Below are positions 1 through 11,833 of a DNA stretch of 64,000 bases, one piece after another. How positions within the stretch are numbered: the first letter of the stretch is position 1; each line of letters begins with the position of its first letter. Under the pieces are notes generated by a model. The model had not been told where the DNA came from and searched no databases. It saw nothing but the letters and a program-made list of their open reading frames with translations. The translations under genes were made by a program, and so were the position numbers. The stretch is from Rhodococcus rhodnii NBRC 100604 (GTDB lineage Bacteria > Actinomycetota > Actinomycetes > Mycobacteriales > Mycobacteriaceae). The stretch is taken from assembly GCF_001894925.1 (NCBI RefSeq), contig NZ_BCXD01000019.1:34257-98256 (forward strand), written 5' to 3'.

Positions 1-423
1 TCGTTCGCACCCGAGTTCTTCTCGATCCTGCGCGCCGAGAGCGCCGGCAAGTACAAGCAGTTCCGCAAGGCCGTCGATCAGCTCGACTCCGAGGGCGTCG
101 TGCAGATCCTGCGCAACGACCTTCGCGGCGACGCCTCGCCCGTGATGGCCGCCGTCGGGCCGATGCAGTTCGAGGTCGTCGCGGCGCGGATGAAGGCCGA
201 GTACGGCGTCGAGGCGCGCATGGAATCGCTGCCGTACGGCATCGCGCGGCGCACCGACGCCGCCTCCGCGGACGAACTGAACCGGCAGCGTGGCGTCGAA
301 GTCTTCACGCGGTCGGACGGCGTGATGCTCGCGCTGCTCAGCGACAAGTGGCGGCTGCAGTACATCCTCAAGGAGTTCCCCGAGCTGACGCTCGAGCCGC
401 TCGTCGCCGGCGAAGACGGCTGA
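1..423 (+). CDS. prfC: Peptide chain release factor 3, C-terminal part (cut by window edge)
   Basis: Translational GTPase that removes RF1/RF2 from the ribosome after termination. Only the last 140 residues are present; the frame is open from base 1, so the gene starts outside the window. The fragment starts with FAPEFFSILRAE, has the block GPMQFEVVAARMKAEYGVEA, and ends with a C-terminal stretch containing DKWRLQYILKEFPEL. These match the domain III end of RF3; the GTPase domain is not visible. The next gene starts 13 bases after the stop on the same strand. Identity is by recognition of family blocks. Confidence 0.9.
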   Translation, partial: SFAPEFFSILRAESAGKYKQFRKAVDQLDSEGVVQILRNDLRGDASPVMAAVGPMQFEVVAARMKAEYGVEARMESLPYGIARRTDAASADELNRQRGVEVFTRSDGVMLALLSDKWRLQYILKEFPELTLEPLVAGEDG

Positions 424-436
424 TGCCGCCGGTGGC

Positions 437-1093
437 GTGAACGTCCTCCAGGCGCTGTTCGAAGCCGAGCTGCACATCGCGGGCCGGCCGATCCTGTGGC
501 GGGAGATCATCGGCAACGGGTTCGGCATCGCGTCCGCGATCGGCGGGATGCGGCGGGTCGTGTGGGCCTGGCCCGTCGGGATGGTCGGAAACGCACTGCT
601 GTTCACGGTGTTCATGGGCGCGCTGTTCCACACCCCACAGGACCTGAACCTCTACGGCCAGGCAGGCAGGCAGCTGCTCTTCGTCGCCGTCAGTACGTAC
701 GGCTGGATTCGGTGGTGGCGTGCGGAGCACCGCTCGGGCGAGGCCGTCCTGCCGCACTGGGCGACCGGGCGCCAGCGCGCCGGCCTGCTCGTCGCGCTCG
801 TCGTCGGCACCGTCGTGTTCGCGCAGATCTTCGAGTACATCGGCTCGTACGGAAACTGGGCCGAGGCATGGATCTTCACCGGCTCGGTCCTCGCGACGTA
901 CGGAATGGCCAAGGGCTGGACGGAGTTCTGGCTCGTGTGGCTCGGCGTCGACGCCGTCGGCGTGCCCCAGTTGCTGCTTGCCGGCTTCTATCCGTCGGCC
1001 GTGCTGTATCTCGTGTACGCGGGATTCGTGGTGTGGGGCTTCGCCGTATGGCTGCGCGTCCAGCGCGCCCACCCGCGGCACGCGGCGACCTGA
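437..1093 (+). CDS. pnuC: PnuC-like nicotinamide riboside transporter
   Basis: Predicted integral membrane protein of 218 residues taking up a vitamin-type nucleoside, most likely nicotinamide riboside for NAD synthesis. The PnuC pattern is visible: an early segment with EIIGNGFGIASAIGG, then several hydrophobic helices, and YGWIRWWR near residue 93, a Trp-rich motif typical of the family. The length fits PnuC (about 210-240). The GTG at 437 is chosen because the first helix follows in normal register. It lies 13 bases after prfC and may be cotranscribed. Substrate is inferred from family; deoxynucleoside or thiamine relatives exist. Confidence 0.75.
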   Translation: MNVLQALFEAELHIAGRPILWREIIGNGFGIASAIGGMRRVVWAWPVGMVGNALLFTVFMGALFHTPQDLNLYGQAGRQLLFVAVSTYGWIRWWRAEHRSGEAVLPHWATGRQRAGLLVALVVGTVVFAQIFEYIGSYGNWAEAWIFTGSVLATYGMAKGWTEFWLVWLGVDAVGVPQLLLAGFYPSAVLYLVYAGFVVWGFAVWLRVQRAHPRHAAT

Positions 1094-1126
1094 GCGACAG
1101 GGTGCACGAAGAAAAAGTGTCGGACG

Positions 1127-1603
1127 TCAGGCCGAGGCGGGCGGCTCGAGCTCGTCCCAGCGATTGAACGCGAGCCGGAAGCCCGGCATGTCGTCGAGTG
1201 CGACAGCGGCCTCCCAGGTGCGCTCGTAGGTGGTGTGCGAGATCCGCCAGACGCCGTCGGCTGCGCGCACGTAGCGGTCGGTGTAGTACGCCGAGCCGCG
1301 CAGCAGCAGTCCGTCCTCGGGGAAGATCGTGGTGTCGGCGAGCTGCCATGTCCCCGACGCGCGGTCGCCGGTGACGTCGATCTGCGGCTGACCACACTGA
1401 TGTTCGGTGAGAACGTGCGTGCCGAGCGTGTTCTCGAGAAAGGACACGAAAGCGTCACGGCTGTCGAAATCGATGTACTGGCCGTAGATCGCCGAGACGT
1501 TCTCGGTGAGTGTGTCCGCGAGCGCGGACCACTCCTTGGTGTCGAGCGCGCGCACGTAACGATGCTTGAGCTGCTCTATTTCCTTGATGGCCTGCAGATC
1601 CAT
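1127..1603 (-). CDS. SnoaL/NTF2-like protein
   Basis: 158-residue protein starting MDLQAIKEIEQLKHRYVRAL, the standard first helix of the SnoaL-like branch of the NTF2 fold, followed by DTKEWSALADTLTENV and a beta-rich half containing GTWQLADTTIFPEDG. Such proteins form a cone-shaped pocket and act as isomerases, dehydratases or ligand binders. No substrate can be read from the sequence. The reading frame stays open far upstream, but that part is antisense-like to the ABC-F gene; the ATG at 1603 fits the family start. About 127 bases separate it from the ABC-F stop. Confidence 0.7.
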   Translation of the reverse strand: MDLQAIKEIEQLKHRYVRALDTKEWSALADTLTENVSAIYGQYIDFDSRDAFVSFLENTLGTHVLTEHQCGQPQIDVTGDRASGTWQLADTTIFPEDGLLLRGSAYYTDRYVRAADGVWRISHTTYERTWEAAVALDDMPGFRLAFNRWDELEPPASA

Positions 1604-1730
1604 CGTCCGCGCCTCCCGTGCAGCACACACCCGACTGTCCGAATCCAGCGTAATGCGAACCGTGGGTGCCGGGCGGAAGAACGGGAGCGAACTTCTACGG
1701 GCCGCCCCGAATATCGAATTCGGTAACGAT

Positions 1731-3533
1731 TCAGTCGAGTTCCGCCGCGAGCTCCATCCAGCGCTCCTCGGCGTCGTTCTTCTCCGCGACCACGCCACGC
1801 AGCTGCGCGTCGAGCTCCTGCAGCCGATCCGGCTCGGTCGCCGCCTCGGCGAGCGCGACGTGCAGCGCGCTCTCCTTCTCGTCGAGCTTGGCGACGGCGC
1901 GCTCGAGCCGCGCGAGTTCCTTGCGGGCAGCGCGCTCCTCGGCACCGCCGAGCGCCGGGCGACCCGGCTCCGGCTGCGAGCGCGGCGAACCGGAACCGAC
2001 GGTCGCGGCGACCGAGGGCGTCCGCGACGGTCCGCTCGCGGCACGGCGTCGCAGGTACTCCTCGATCCCGCCCGGAAGATTGGTGAGCCGGCCGTCGCCG
2101 AACAACGCCCACGTCGAATCGGCGATGCGCTCGACGAGATACCGGTCGTGGCTGATGACGACGAGCGTCCCGGCCCAGCCGTCGAGCAGGTCCTCGAGTT
2201 GCTGGAGCGTGTCGATGTCGAGGTCGTTCGTCGGCTCGTCCAGCAGCAGGACGTTGGGTTCCGCCATGAGCACCCGGGTGAGCTGGAGCCGGCGCCGCTC
2301 ACCGCCGGAGAGATCACCGACGGGGGTCCGCTGCCGGGCCGGCGAGAAGCCGAGTCGCTCGGCGAGCTGACCCGCCGAGATCTCCTTGTCCCCCAGCATG
2401 ATCCGCTCGGCGACTTCCTTCACGGCGTCGAGCACACGCATGTCGACCGGAAGATCGTCGAGTTCCTGTCGCAACCAGCCGATCTGCACCGTCTGGCCCT
2501 CGATGCGGCGGCCCGCGGACAGCGGCGCGTCGCCTGCGATCGCGCGCAGCAGCGTCGTCTTGCCGGATCCGTTGACTCCGACGAGCCCGACCCGCTCGCC
2601 GGGCGCGAGCCGCCACGTGAGGTCGTCGACGAGGACCCGGCCGTCCGGGGTCTCGAGCCGGACGTCCTCGAGCTCGACGACGACCCGGCCGAGCCTGCGC
2701 TTCGCGAAGGCCGCGAGCTGCGTCGTGTCGCGCGGTGCGGGAACGTCGGCGATGAGCGCTTCGGCCGCCTCGACGCGGTAGCGCGGTTTGGACGTCCGTG
2801 CCTGCGGACCGCGGCGCAGCCACGCGAGTTCCTTGCGCGCGAGATTGCGTCGGCGCTCCTCCGCGGCATCGGCCTGCCGCGCACGCTCGGCGCGCGCGAA
2901 GATCCAGTCGTTGTAGCCACCCTCGTAGCTCTCGACGCGGCCCCCGACGACCTCCCACGTGCGCGTCGCGACGGTGTCGAGGAACCACCGATCGTGGGTG
3001 ACGACGACGAGCGCGGTCCTGCGGTTCACGAGATGCTCCGCGAGCCACTGCACTCCCTCGACGTCGAGGTGGTTCGTGGGCTCGTCCAGCACGAGGAGGT
3101 CGAGTTCGCGCACGAGTGCGGCCGCGAGTGCGACCCGGCGACGTTCGCCACCCGACAGCGCGTCGACGCGCGCGTCGAGACCGAGTTCGTCGATCCCGAT
3201 TCCCGTGAGCACCGAGCGGATCCGGGCGTCGCCCGCCCACTCGTGCTCTGCGACATCGAGCGGGCCGAGGACGACGTCGGCGACCGTGGAGCCCTCGGGC
3301 AGGACGCCGCGCTGCGTCACGACGGCCATCCGCAGGCCGCCGACGCGGCTCACGCGGCCGGAGTCGGGCTCCTCGATGCCGGTGAGCACCTCGAGCATCG
3401 TCGTCTTGCCGCCGCCGTTGAGGCCGACGACACCGATCCGCTCACCCTCGTCGACACCGAGCGACACCGAGTCGAGCAGCGGCGACACCCCGAACGACTT
3501 CGAGACCTGTTCGAGGTTGACGAGATTGGCCAT
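1731..3533 (-). CDS. ABC-F family ATPase (ribosome-associated type)
   Basis: 600-residue protein with two ABC ATPase domains and no membrane segment, the ABC-F layout. Domain 1 has Walker A GLNGGGKTT near residue 38, signature LSGGERRRVAL and Walker B LLVLDEPTNHLD; domain 2 has GVNGSGKTT, LSGGERRRLQL and VLLLDEPTNDLD. A charged linker joins the domains and the C-terminal 60 residues form a likely coiled coil (AEERAARKELARLERAVAKL), as in Uup-type proteins. ABC-F proteins act on stalled or initiating ribosomes or protect them from antibiotics; which applies here cannot be told. It starts three bases after the ispE stop, so the two are probably cotranscribed. Confidence 0.85.
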   Translation of the reverse strand: MANLVNLEQVSKSFGVSPLLDSVSLGVDEGERIGVVGLNGGGKTTMLEVLTGIEEPDSGRVSRVGGLRMAVVTQRGVLPEGSTVADVVLGPLDVAEHEWAGDARIRSVLTGIGIDELGLDARVDALSGGERRRVALAAALVRELDLLVLDEPTNHLDVEGVQWLAEHLVNRRTALVVVTHDRWFLDTVATRTWEVVGGRVESYEGGYNDWIFARAERARQADAAEERRRNLARKELAWLRRGPQARTSKPRYRVEAAEALIADVPAPRDTTQLAAFAKRRLGRVVVELEDVRLETPDGRVLVDDLTWRLAPGERVGLVGVNGSGKTTLLRAIAGDAPLSAGRRIEGQTVQIGWLRQELDDLPVDMRVLDAVKEVAERIMLGDKEISAGQLAERLGFSPARQRTPVGDLSGGERRRLQLTRVLMAEPNVLLLDEPTNDLDIDTLQQLEDLLDGWAGTLVVISHDRYLVERIADSTWALFGDGRLTNLPGGIEEYLRRRAASGPSRTPSVAATVGSGSPRSQPEPGRPALGGAEERAARKELARLERAVAKLDEKESALHVALAEAATEPDRLQELDAQLRGVVAEKNDAEERWMELAAELD

Positions 3534-3536
3534 CTG

Positions 3537-4481
3537 TTACGTGTCTCCAGAATCGTTCGAGGTGTCGGAGTCGGCGACGCGCGCGCCCGGAACCGGGCCC
3601 TCCGCGACGCGGACGGTGCGGGAGACTCCCGCACCCGCGAGTTCTGCGCCGACCGACACGGCGGTGTCGCGATCGGCGCACAGGAAGGCACACGTCGGGC
3701 CGGAGCCCGACACGATCCCCGCGAGTGCACCCGCGGTGACACCGGCGCGCAATGTGCGACGCAGTGCGGGTTCTAGCGAGAGCGCCGCGGCCTGAAGGTC
3801 GTTGCCCAGCAACGGCGCGAGAGCATGCGGATCGCCGGCGGCGAGTGCACGCAGCAGTTCTTCGGGATCGCCCAGCCGCGGCGGATCGCCGCCGTCGCGG
3901 AGGTGATCGAGTTCGCGGAACACGTCCGGTGTACTCAGTCCCGTCTTCGCGAGCGCGAGCACCCAGTGGAAGCTGTTGCGCGACAGGACGGACACGAGTT
4001 CCTCGCCCCTGCCCGTTCCGAGCGCGGTGCCGCCGTACAGGCAGAACGGGACGTCGCTGCCGAGGTCGGCAGCGAGCCGGTGCAGTTCGTCGCGCGTCAG
4101 GCCCAGCTCCCACAGCCGGTCGAGACCGACGAGGGTCGCGGCGGCGTCGGAACTCCCACCCGCCATGCCTCCGGCGACGGGGATGCCCTTGTCTATCGCG
4201 ATGCTCACGGCGGGATCGCGGCCCGTGAGGTCGGCCACGGCCTGCGCGGCGCGCCACACGAGATTCCGCGAGTCGGTGGGCACCGACGCGGCGTCCTCCC
4301 CACACACCGAGACGGACAGCTCGTCGGCCGCCGTCAGCGTGACGGTGTCGCGGAGCGAGAGGGCCTGGAAGACCGTCGTCAGTTCGTGATACCCGTCGGG
4401 GCGCACGTCACCGACACCGAGGTGCAGGTTCACCTTGGACGGGGCCTGCACCACCACGGCAGGACGGACGACGGAAAGCAC
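3537..4481 (-). CDS. ispE: 4-diphosphocytidyl-2-C-methyl-D-erythritol kinase
   Basis: GHMP kinase of the MEP isoprenoid pathway; it phosphorylates CDP-methylerythritol at the 2-OH. Family motifs: [17 protein letters not shown] at the N terminus, [15 protein letters not shown], and the ATP loop [16 protein letters not shown] near residue 106. The GTG at 4481 gives 314 residues and the usual start [16 protein letters not shown]; an ATG 14 codons earlier is possible but adds an unlike extension. A TAGACT -10 element lies 8 bases before this GTG, supporting a leaderless mRNA. ispE follows rsmA and rpfB in related genomes; here a cold-shock gene sits between. Confidence 0.93.
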   Translation of the reverse strand: MLSVVRPAVVVQAPSKVNLHLGVGDVRPDGYHELTTVFQALSLRDTVTLTAADELSVSVCGEDAASVPTDSRNLVWRAAQAVADLTGRDPAVSIAIDKGIPVAGGMAGGSSDAAATLVGLDRLWELGLTRDELHRLAADLGSDVPFCLYGGTALGTGRGEELVSVLSRNSFHWVLALAKTGLSTPDVFRELDHLRDGGDPPRLGDPEELLRALAAGDPHALAPLLGNDLQAAALSLEPALRRTLRAGVTAGALAGIVSGSGPTCAFLCADRDTAVSVGAELAGAGVSRTVRVAEGPVPGARVADSDTSNDSGDT

Positions 4482-4489
4482 GGTGTACC

Positions 4490-4495
4490 AGTCTA
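4490..4495 (-). promoter_or_regulatory. -10 element for leaderless ispE
   Basis: TAGACT read on the minus strand, 8 bases from the GTG start of ispE. The TANNNT form and spacing fit actinobacterial leaderless promoters, where transcription starts at the start codon. No ribosome binding site is visible before this GTG. Confidence 0.5.
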
Positions 4496-4549
4496 AGCGT
4501 TGGCGCGGCGACGCCGAGCACACGCCGAGCGAGCGGGCCGTGAGACGGG

Positions 4550-4585
4550 TTCGGCCCCCGTCGACACAGGTCGACGGGGGCCGAA
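4550..4585 (-). terminator. Hairpin terminator after the cold-shock gene
   Basis: Perfect 16-base-pair stem (4550-4565 with 4570-4585) and ACAG loop, 17 bases past the stop of the cold-shock gene and before the ispE promoter. There is no strong T run, which is usual for high-GC actinobacteria. It would shield ispE from the strong cold-shock transcript. Confidence 0.75.
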
Positions 4586-4602
4586 GCCGAGTAGTGCGGA
4601 GG

Positions 4603-4806
4603 TCAGAGAACGCTCACGCCGGTGGCCTGCGGGCCCTTCTGGCCCTGGCCGATCTCGAAGCTCACACGCTGGTTCTCCTCGAGCGTGCGGAAGCCGCTCG
4701 TCTGGATCTCCGAGTAGTGAACGAACACGTCAGCGCCGCCGTCCTCGGGGGCGATGAAGCCGAAGCCCTTTTCGGAGTTGAACCACTTGACGATTCCGGT
4801 TGCCAT
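4603..4806 (-). CDS. cspA: Cold-shock domain protein
   Basis: 67-residue single cold-shock domain protein that binds single-stranded RNA or DNA. RNP1 motif KGFGFIAP and RNP2 motif VFVHYSEI are intact, and the length is typical. The ATG at 4806 is preceded by GGAGAG at good spacing. About 95 bases separate the ATG from a plausible -10 (GATAGT, 4908-4913, minus strand), so a long leader like that of other csp mRNAs is likely. It has its own hairpin terminator and sits inside the usual rpfB-rsmA-ispE order. Confidence 0.93.
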   Translation of the reverse strand: MATGIVKWFNSEKGFGFIAPEDGGADVFVHYSEIQTSGFRTLEENQRVSFEIGQGQKGPQATGVSVL

Positions 4807-4907
4807 ATCTCTCCTCGAGACAGTCGTTGCGAGGCACCGGTCGGCACCTCGAGTCGTACAGACGACCGCTGCTGTCGACCCTGAGGGGAGAAGCACAGAA
4901 CGCTCGC

Positions 4908-4913
4908 ACTATC
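4908..4913 (-). promoter_or_regulatory. Possible -10 of the cold-shock gene
   Basis: GATAGT on the minus strand, about 100 bases upstream of the csp ATG, with TTGTG-like sequence farther upstream as a weak -35. The implied long 5' leader is common for csp genes. No leader structure was confirmed. Confidence 0.3.
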
Positions 4914-4988
4914 GAATTGCGAGCGTGGCGGAGCACAAACACAAAACTTCACGACTGCATCCATACTGGCACACCTCGAGAGCGAATG

Positions 4989-5876
4989 CTATTCGCCCTC
5001 CGCCGCGAGCCGCACGAACGCCGCGGTGTCGAGCGTCTCGCCGCGGCTCGACGGGTCGATACCGGCTGCGCGCAAACGACGTTCGGCCTCCGGCGCCGAA
5101 CCCGCCCAACCGGCCAGCGCGGCACGCAGCGTCTTGCGGCGTTGCGCGAACGCGGCGTCGACGACCGCGAACACGCGAGCGCGGAACGCCGGATCCGTCG
5201 GCCAGGGGGACTCCGCGTAACGATCGACACGGACGAGCCCGGACTCGACCTGCGGCACCGGCCAGAACACCGCCCGGCCCACCGCACCCGCACGGCGGAC
5301 CGTCCCGAAGAACCCGGCCTTGACGCTCGGCACCCCGTACACCTTGCTGCCCGGGGATGCGGCGAGCCGATCGGCGACCTCCGCCTGCACCATGACCAGC
5401 GCCGTGCGCAGGCTCGGCAGTTCGGCGAACAGGTGCAGCAGCACCGGGACGGCGACGTTGTACGGGAGGTTGGCGACGAGGGCGGCGGGCTCGCCCGGGA
5501 TCTCGGCTGCCGTGACGCGCATCGCATCGGCGCGCACGACCGTGAGGCGCTGCGCGAGCGTAGGCGCGCGGCGGCCGACCGTGTTCGGGAGATGCTCGGC
5601 GAGGACGGGATCGATCTCGACGGCGATCACCTCGTCGACGACGTCGAGCAACGCGAGCGTGAGCGAGCCGAGGCCGGGGCCGACCTCGAGCACCGTGTCC
5701 GCGCCGGTCACCCCCGCGGCGGCGACGATGCGCCGCACCGTGTTGGCGTCGTGCACGAAGTTCTGCCCCAGCGTCTTGGTGGGGCGCACGCCGAACTCCT
5801 CGGCGAGCACACGCACCTCGGCGGGACCGAGCAGTGCGGCCTCGCCGCGGGACAGGGATGCGGGCTCGTCTGGCAC
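4989..5876 (-). CDS. rsmA: 16S rRNA adenine dimethyltransferase
   Basis: 295-residue KsgA/RsmA enzyme that dimethylates two adjacent adenines near the 3' end of 16S rRNA, a late ribosome assembly check. SAM-binding motifs [16 protein letters not shown] and [14 protein letters not shown] and the catalytic [11 protein letters not shown] are all present, after the family N-terminal motif TLGQNFVHD. The start is GTG at 5876, 7 bases after TAGATT (5884-5889 on the minus strand), so the mRNA is probably leaderless. It lies downstream of VKOR and rpfB, close to the conserved rpfB-ksgA order of mycobacteria. Confidence 0.95.
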   Translation of the reverse strand: MPDEPASLSRGEAALLGPAEVRVLAEEFGVRPTKTLGQNFVHDANTVRRIVAAAGVTGADTVLEVGPGLGSLTLALLDVVDEVIAVEIDPVLAEHLPNTVGRRAPTLAQRLTVVRADAMRVTAAEIPGEPAALVANLPYNVAVPVLLHLFAELPSLRTALVMVQAEVADRLAASPGSKVYGVPSVKAGFFGTVRRAGAVGRAVFWPVPQVESGLVRVDRYAESPWPTDPAFRARVFAVVDAAFAQRRKTLRAALAGWAGSAPEAERRLRAAGIDPSSRGETLDTAAFVRLAAEGE

Positions 5877-5900
5877 GCGACCGAATCTAGTGGGTGGCCG

Positions 5901-6482
5901 CTACGCGTAGAAGCGCAGGTAGACGAGGATGCCGATACCCACGAACCACACGAGCACCGGAAGCACGTGATTCATGCGCGCCGCGACCACGTTCGCGGCC
6001 ACCGGCGGCGTGAACACACCGTGATGGAGATTACGCAGCGTGACGTACCAGAACACCGGGATCGTCGCGGCCCACACCACCATGCAGTACGGGCACAGCG
6101 CGCCGACGACGTAGAGGCTCTGCGCGATGAGCCAGTGCACGAAGATCGTCGCGGCGGTGACGCCGACCTGCAGGCCCGCCCAGTACCAGCGCGACAGGCT
6201 CGCGCCTGCGAGCAGCGCCACGCCGGTCGTCGTCACGAGGGCGAAGCCGACGATCCCGAGCAGCGAATTGGGGAATCCGAAGACCGCTGCCTGCGACGTC
6301 GCCATGACCGATCCGCAGTCGAGAACCGAATCGAAGCTGCACGACGGGACGTAGTCCGCGTCGACCGACAGCTCGAACTTCTCGATCGTCAGCACGAACG
6401 ACGCGAGCGATCCGATCAGGCCCGCGACGACGAGCAGCCACGGCAGGATTCGGGCGAACGGAGCGCCGTCGGTCGATCGCAT
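5901..6482 (-). CDS. Vitamin K epoxide reductase family protein (VKOR)
   Basis: 193-residue membrane protein with about five hydrophobic segments. The active-site CXXC is in ALCPYCMVVW, and the loop cysteine pair is in the segment CSFDSVLDCGSVM. Bacterial VKOR reoxidises a DsbA-like thiol oxidase and passes electrons to quinone, so it supports disulfide formation in secreted proteins. There is no DsbA partner in the window, but the neighbouring RpfB is a secreted protein with a cysteine pair in its catalytic domain, a possible client. The ATG at 6482 follows TAGGCT by 6 bases, fitting a leaderless mRNA. Confidence 0.88.
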   Translation of the reverse strand: MRSTDGAPFARILPWLLVVAGLIGSLASFVLTIEKFELSVDADYVPSCSFDSVLDCGSVMATSQAAVFGFPNSLLGIVGFALVTTTGVALLAGASLSRWYWAGLQVGVTAATIFVHWLIAQSLYVVGALCPYCMVVWAATIPVFWYVTLRNLHHGVFTPPVAANVVAARMNHVLPVLVWFVGIGILVYLRFYA

Positions 6483-6517
6483 GGCTCCAGCCTAGGCTCC
6501 GGCGTCCGGCCCTGACG

Positions 6518-9319
<2,802 letters not shown>

Positions 9320-9323
<4 letters not shown>

Positions 9324-10093
9324 GCGAGCAGAACGGCGCCGCGACGACGGACGCGGGAGAGGCTCCCCCGAAGGTCGTCGTCCGCGGCCTCAGGAAGGCG
9401 TTCGGCGACAACGTCGTCCTCGAGAGCATCGACCTCGAGATCCGCACCGGTGAGGTGGTGTGCGTCATCGGCCCGTCCGGCTCGGGCAAGAGCACCCTGC
9501 TGCGCTGCCTCAACCGGCTCGAGGACATCACCGGCGGCACCGTGATCGTCGACGGCTTCGACGTGAGCGACCCGAAGATCGACATCGACCACGTACGACG
9601 CCACATCGGGATGGTCTTCCAGCACTTCAACCTCTTCCCGCACATGACGGCGATCGAGAACGTCATGCTCGCGCCCGTCGAGACGGGGACGGCCGACAAG
9701 GCCGAGGCACGGCGGCGCGCGATCGAGCAGCTCACCCAGGTCGGGCTCGCCGACAAGGCCGACGCGAAACCCGACAACCTGTCCGGCGGGCAGAAGCAGC
9801 GCGTCGCGATCGCCCGCGCACTCGCGATGAAACCCGACATCATGCTGTTCGACGAGGCCACCAGCGCGCTCGACCCCGAGGTCGTCGGCGATGTGCTGCA
9901 GGTGCTGCGCGACCTCGCGAAGGCGGGCATGACGATGGTCGTCGTGACCCACGAGATGGGCTTCGCGCGCGAGGTCTCCGACCGCGTCGTGTTCATGGCG
10001 GACGGCTACATCGTCGAGGAGGGCACTCCCGAGCAGATCTTCGATCACCCGCAGCAGCAACGGACGCAGGACTTCCTCTCGAAGGTGCTGTGA
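9320..10093 (+). CDS. glnQ: Amino-acid ABC transporter ATPase (GlnQ-like)
   Basis: 257-residue ATPase powering the importer encoded just upstream. Walker [10 protein letters not shown] near residue 53, Q-loop [14 protein letters not shown], signature [15 protein letters not shown], Walker [13 protein letters not shown], and switch His in [10 protein letters not shown] are all present. The first 20 residues are a polar extension. The ATG at 9320 overlaps the TGA of the permease gene (ATGA), indicating translational coupling. With the fused upstream protein this two-gene unit makes a complete importer. Confidence 0.93.
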
Positions 10094-10106
10094 GAAACTG
10101 GGCCAG

Positions 10107-11435
10107 GTGAACGACTCACTCGATGCCTCCGCCGCAGGCTCCGCCCCCACACTTCCGGGAGAGCCGGTCGTGTTGCTCAAGCTCGGTGAAGTGTTCCTCA
10201 AAGGCGCCAACCGCGAGCGGCTGACCCGCACCCTCGTCGACAATCTGATCGCGATGCTGCGCGACGTCGCCCCCGCGCGGGTGCGACTGCGCCACGGTGT
10301 CGTCGTCGTCCGCGCGAACGACCGCTCCGAGGAGACGGTTGCCGCCCTCGCGGACCGCTGCGCCGACGTTCTCGGCATCTCTCGACTGCACCGGGCCCGG
10401 CGCATCGCGCCGTCGATGGAAGCGCTCGACGCCGCCGCCGTCGCGATGCTCGCGCGCCGGACCGGCACCTTCGCCGTACGCGCGCGGCGCCGCGACCGGA
10501 GCTTCCCGCTCACGTCCGAACAACTCAACCGTCACGTCGGATCGACGATCGGCACGACCCTCGGCCGGACCGTCCGCCTGCGCGAACCCGACACGACCCT
10601 GCACATCGAGGTCGATGCCGGCGCGGTCTTCGTCTACTGCGACGGCGTCTCGGACGGCGATTCGTCGCGCGGCAGGGGCGGGCTTCCGGTCGGCATGAGC
10701 GGCCGCGCCCTGGTACTGCTCTCGGGCGGGATCGACTCCCCCGTCGCCGCGTACCGGATGATGCGCCGCGGCATGCGCGTCGACTTCCTGCACTTCTCCG
10801 GTGTTCCGCTCACCGGGCCCGAGTCCGTCTTCAAGGCCTACGCACTGTGCAGTGCGCTCGAGCGGTTCGAACGCCGTCCGCAGCTGTACGTCAGCTCGTT
10901 CGGCAAAGCGCAGCAACAGATCCGGGTGAGTTCGGACGAACGCAACGCCATGATCGTGCAGCGGCGGCTGATGCTGCGGGTCGGCGAGGTCCTCGCCCGG
11001 CGACATCACTACGACGCGCTCGTGACGGGCGACGCGCTCGGCCAGGTGGCGAGTCAGACCCTCACCAACATCGCCTCGCAGGACGCCGCCGTCTCGCTCC
11101 CTGTGCTCAGACCCCTTCTCGCGATGGACAAGACGGAGATCATCGAGCAGGCGCGCGAGATCGGGACGTTCGACATCTCGCAGCTACCGGGCGACGACTG
11201 CTGCAGCCTCCTCGCGCCTCGGCGTGCCGAGACGCACGCGAAGGAGGACGAGATCGCCCGCATCGAGCGACGTCTCGACGCCGTCGAACTCGCCGAGACC
11301 GTCGCCGATGCGGTGCGGCCCTACCGGGCCACGCGTGAACGCCGTCCCAGCAGAACCGAATCCACGCTGAACTTGCCCGCGCCGACAGCGGCGAGCATCA
11401 ACGCGCCCACGCCGAGCGCGAGGACGAGTTCGTAG
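10107..11435 (+). CDS. thiI: tRNA 4-thiouridine sulfurtransferase ThiI
   Basis: 442-residue enzyme that thiolates uridine 8 of tRNA and, in some bacteria, supplies sulfur for thiamine. It has the ferredoxin-like/THUMP N-terminal half (GEVFLKGANRERLTRTL) and a PP-loop ATPase with ALVLLSGGIDSPVAAYRMM near residue 204. It lacks a rhodanese domain; the cysteines in GDDCCSLLAP near residue 366 lie where the catalytic Cys is expected. The last 30 residues (from about RERRPSRTEST) are low complexity and antisense to doxX, so the stop codon has probably moved. The GTG start is 13 bases after glnQ. Confidence 0.88.
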   Translation: MNDSLDASAAGSAPTLPGEPVVLLKLGEVFLKGANRERLTRTLVDNLIAMLRDVAPARVRLRHGVVVVRANDRSEETVAALADRCADVLGISRLHRARRIAPSMEALDAAAVAMLARRTGTFAVRARRRDRSFPLTSEQLNRHVGSTIGTTLGRTVRLREPDTTLHIEVDAGAVFVYCDGVSDGDSSRGRGGLPVGMSGRALVLLSGGIDSPVAAYRMMRRGMRVDFLHFSGVPLTGPESVFKAYALCSALERFERRPQLYVSSFGKAQQQIRVSSDERNAMIVQRRLMLRVGEVLARRHHYDALVTGDALGQVASQTLTNIASQDAAVSLPVLRPLLAMDKTEIIEQAREIGTFDISQLPGDDCCSLLAPRRAETHAKEDEIARIERRLDAVELAETVADAVRPYRATRERRPSRTESTLNLPAPTAASINAPTPSARTSS

Positions 11436-11746
11436 CCGCCGTCACCGACGTAGATCCCGTTGTCGATGTGCGCGACGAAGAAAGCGCCGGCCATCACTGC
11501 GAACAGCAGCACACCGAACAGCGGGACGAGTGCGCCGAGGATCAGCGCGGCACCGCCCACGGTCTCGACGATCGCGGCGAACCACGCGCTGGCAGTCGGT
11601 GCAGGAACACCCATTCCGTCGAACGACGCCGCCGTCCCGTCGATGCCCCACACCCGGAACTTCTGCAGTCCGTGGGCCAGGAAGATGATGCCGAGGCCGA
11701 TTCTCGCGACGAGAATGCCGATGCTGGACACGATTCCGGTGTTCAC
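11321..11746 (-). CDS. DoxX family membrane protein
   Basis: 141-residue protein with four predicted membrane helices and the DoxX opening RIGLGIIFLAHGLQKFRVWG. Family members occur in thiosulfate:quinone oxidoreductases and in redox-linked membrane complexes, but for most, including this one, no reaction is known. A mycobacterial DoxX works with a superoxide dismutase and a thiosulfate sulfurtransferase; neither is next to it here. Its 3' end overlaps the end of thiI by 115 bases tail-to-tail. Confidence 0.82.
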   Translation of the reverse strand: MNTGIVSSIGILVARIGLGIIFLAHGLQKFRVWGIDGTAASFDGMGVPAPTASAWFAAIVETVGGAALILGALVPLFGVLLFAVMAGAFFVAHIDNGIYVGDGGYELVLALGVGALMLAAVGAGKFSVDSVLLGRRSRVAR

Positions 11747-11833
11747 GAACTGATCCCCTTCATGCTGGTCGGCCCCTTCGTTGGGGGCACGTCGAGCCCT
11801 CTCATGGTGAGAGTGGTCATGGTGAGATAGTGC

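Noticed and set aside
1566..3776. Long plus-strand open frame (736 codons) across the ABC-F gene
   Set aside because: It is antisense to a fully motif-bearing ABC-F protein; its product is Arg/Glu/Asp-rich with no family pattern. Such long shadow frames are common at this GC content.
4800..6515. Plus-strand open frame of 571 codons over rsmA and VKOR
   Set aside because: Covers two unrelated well-supported minus-strand genes and has no recognisable motif.
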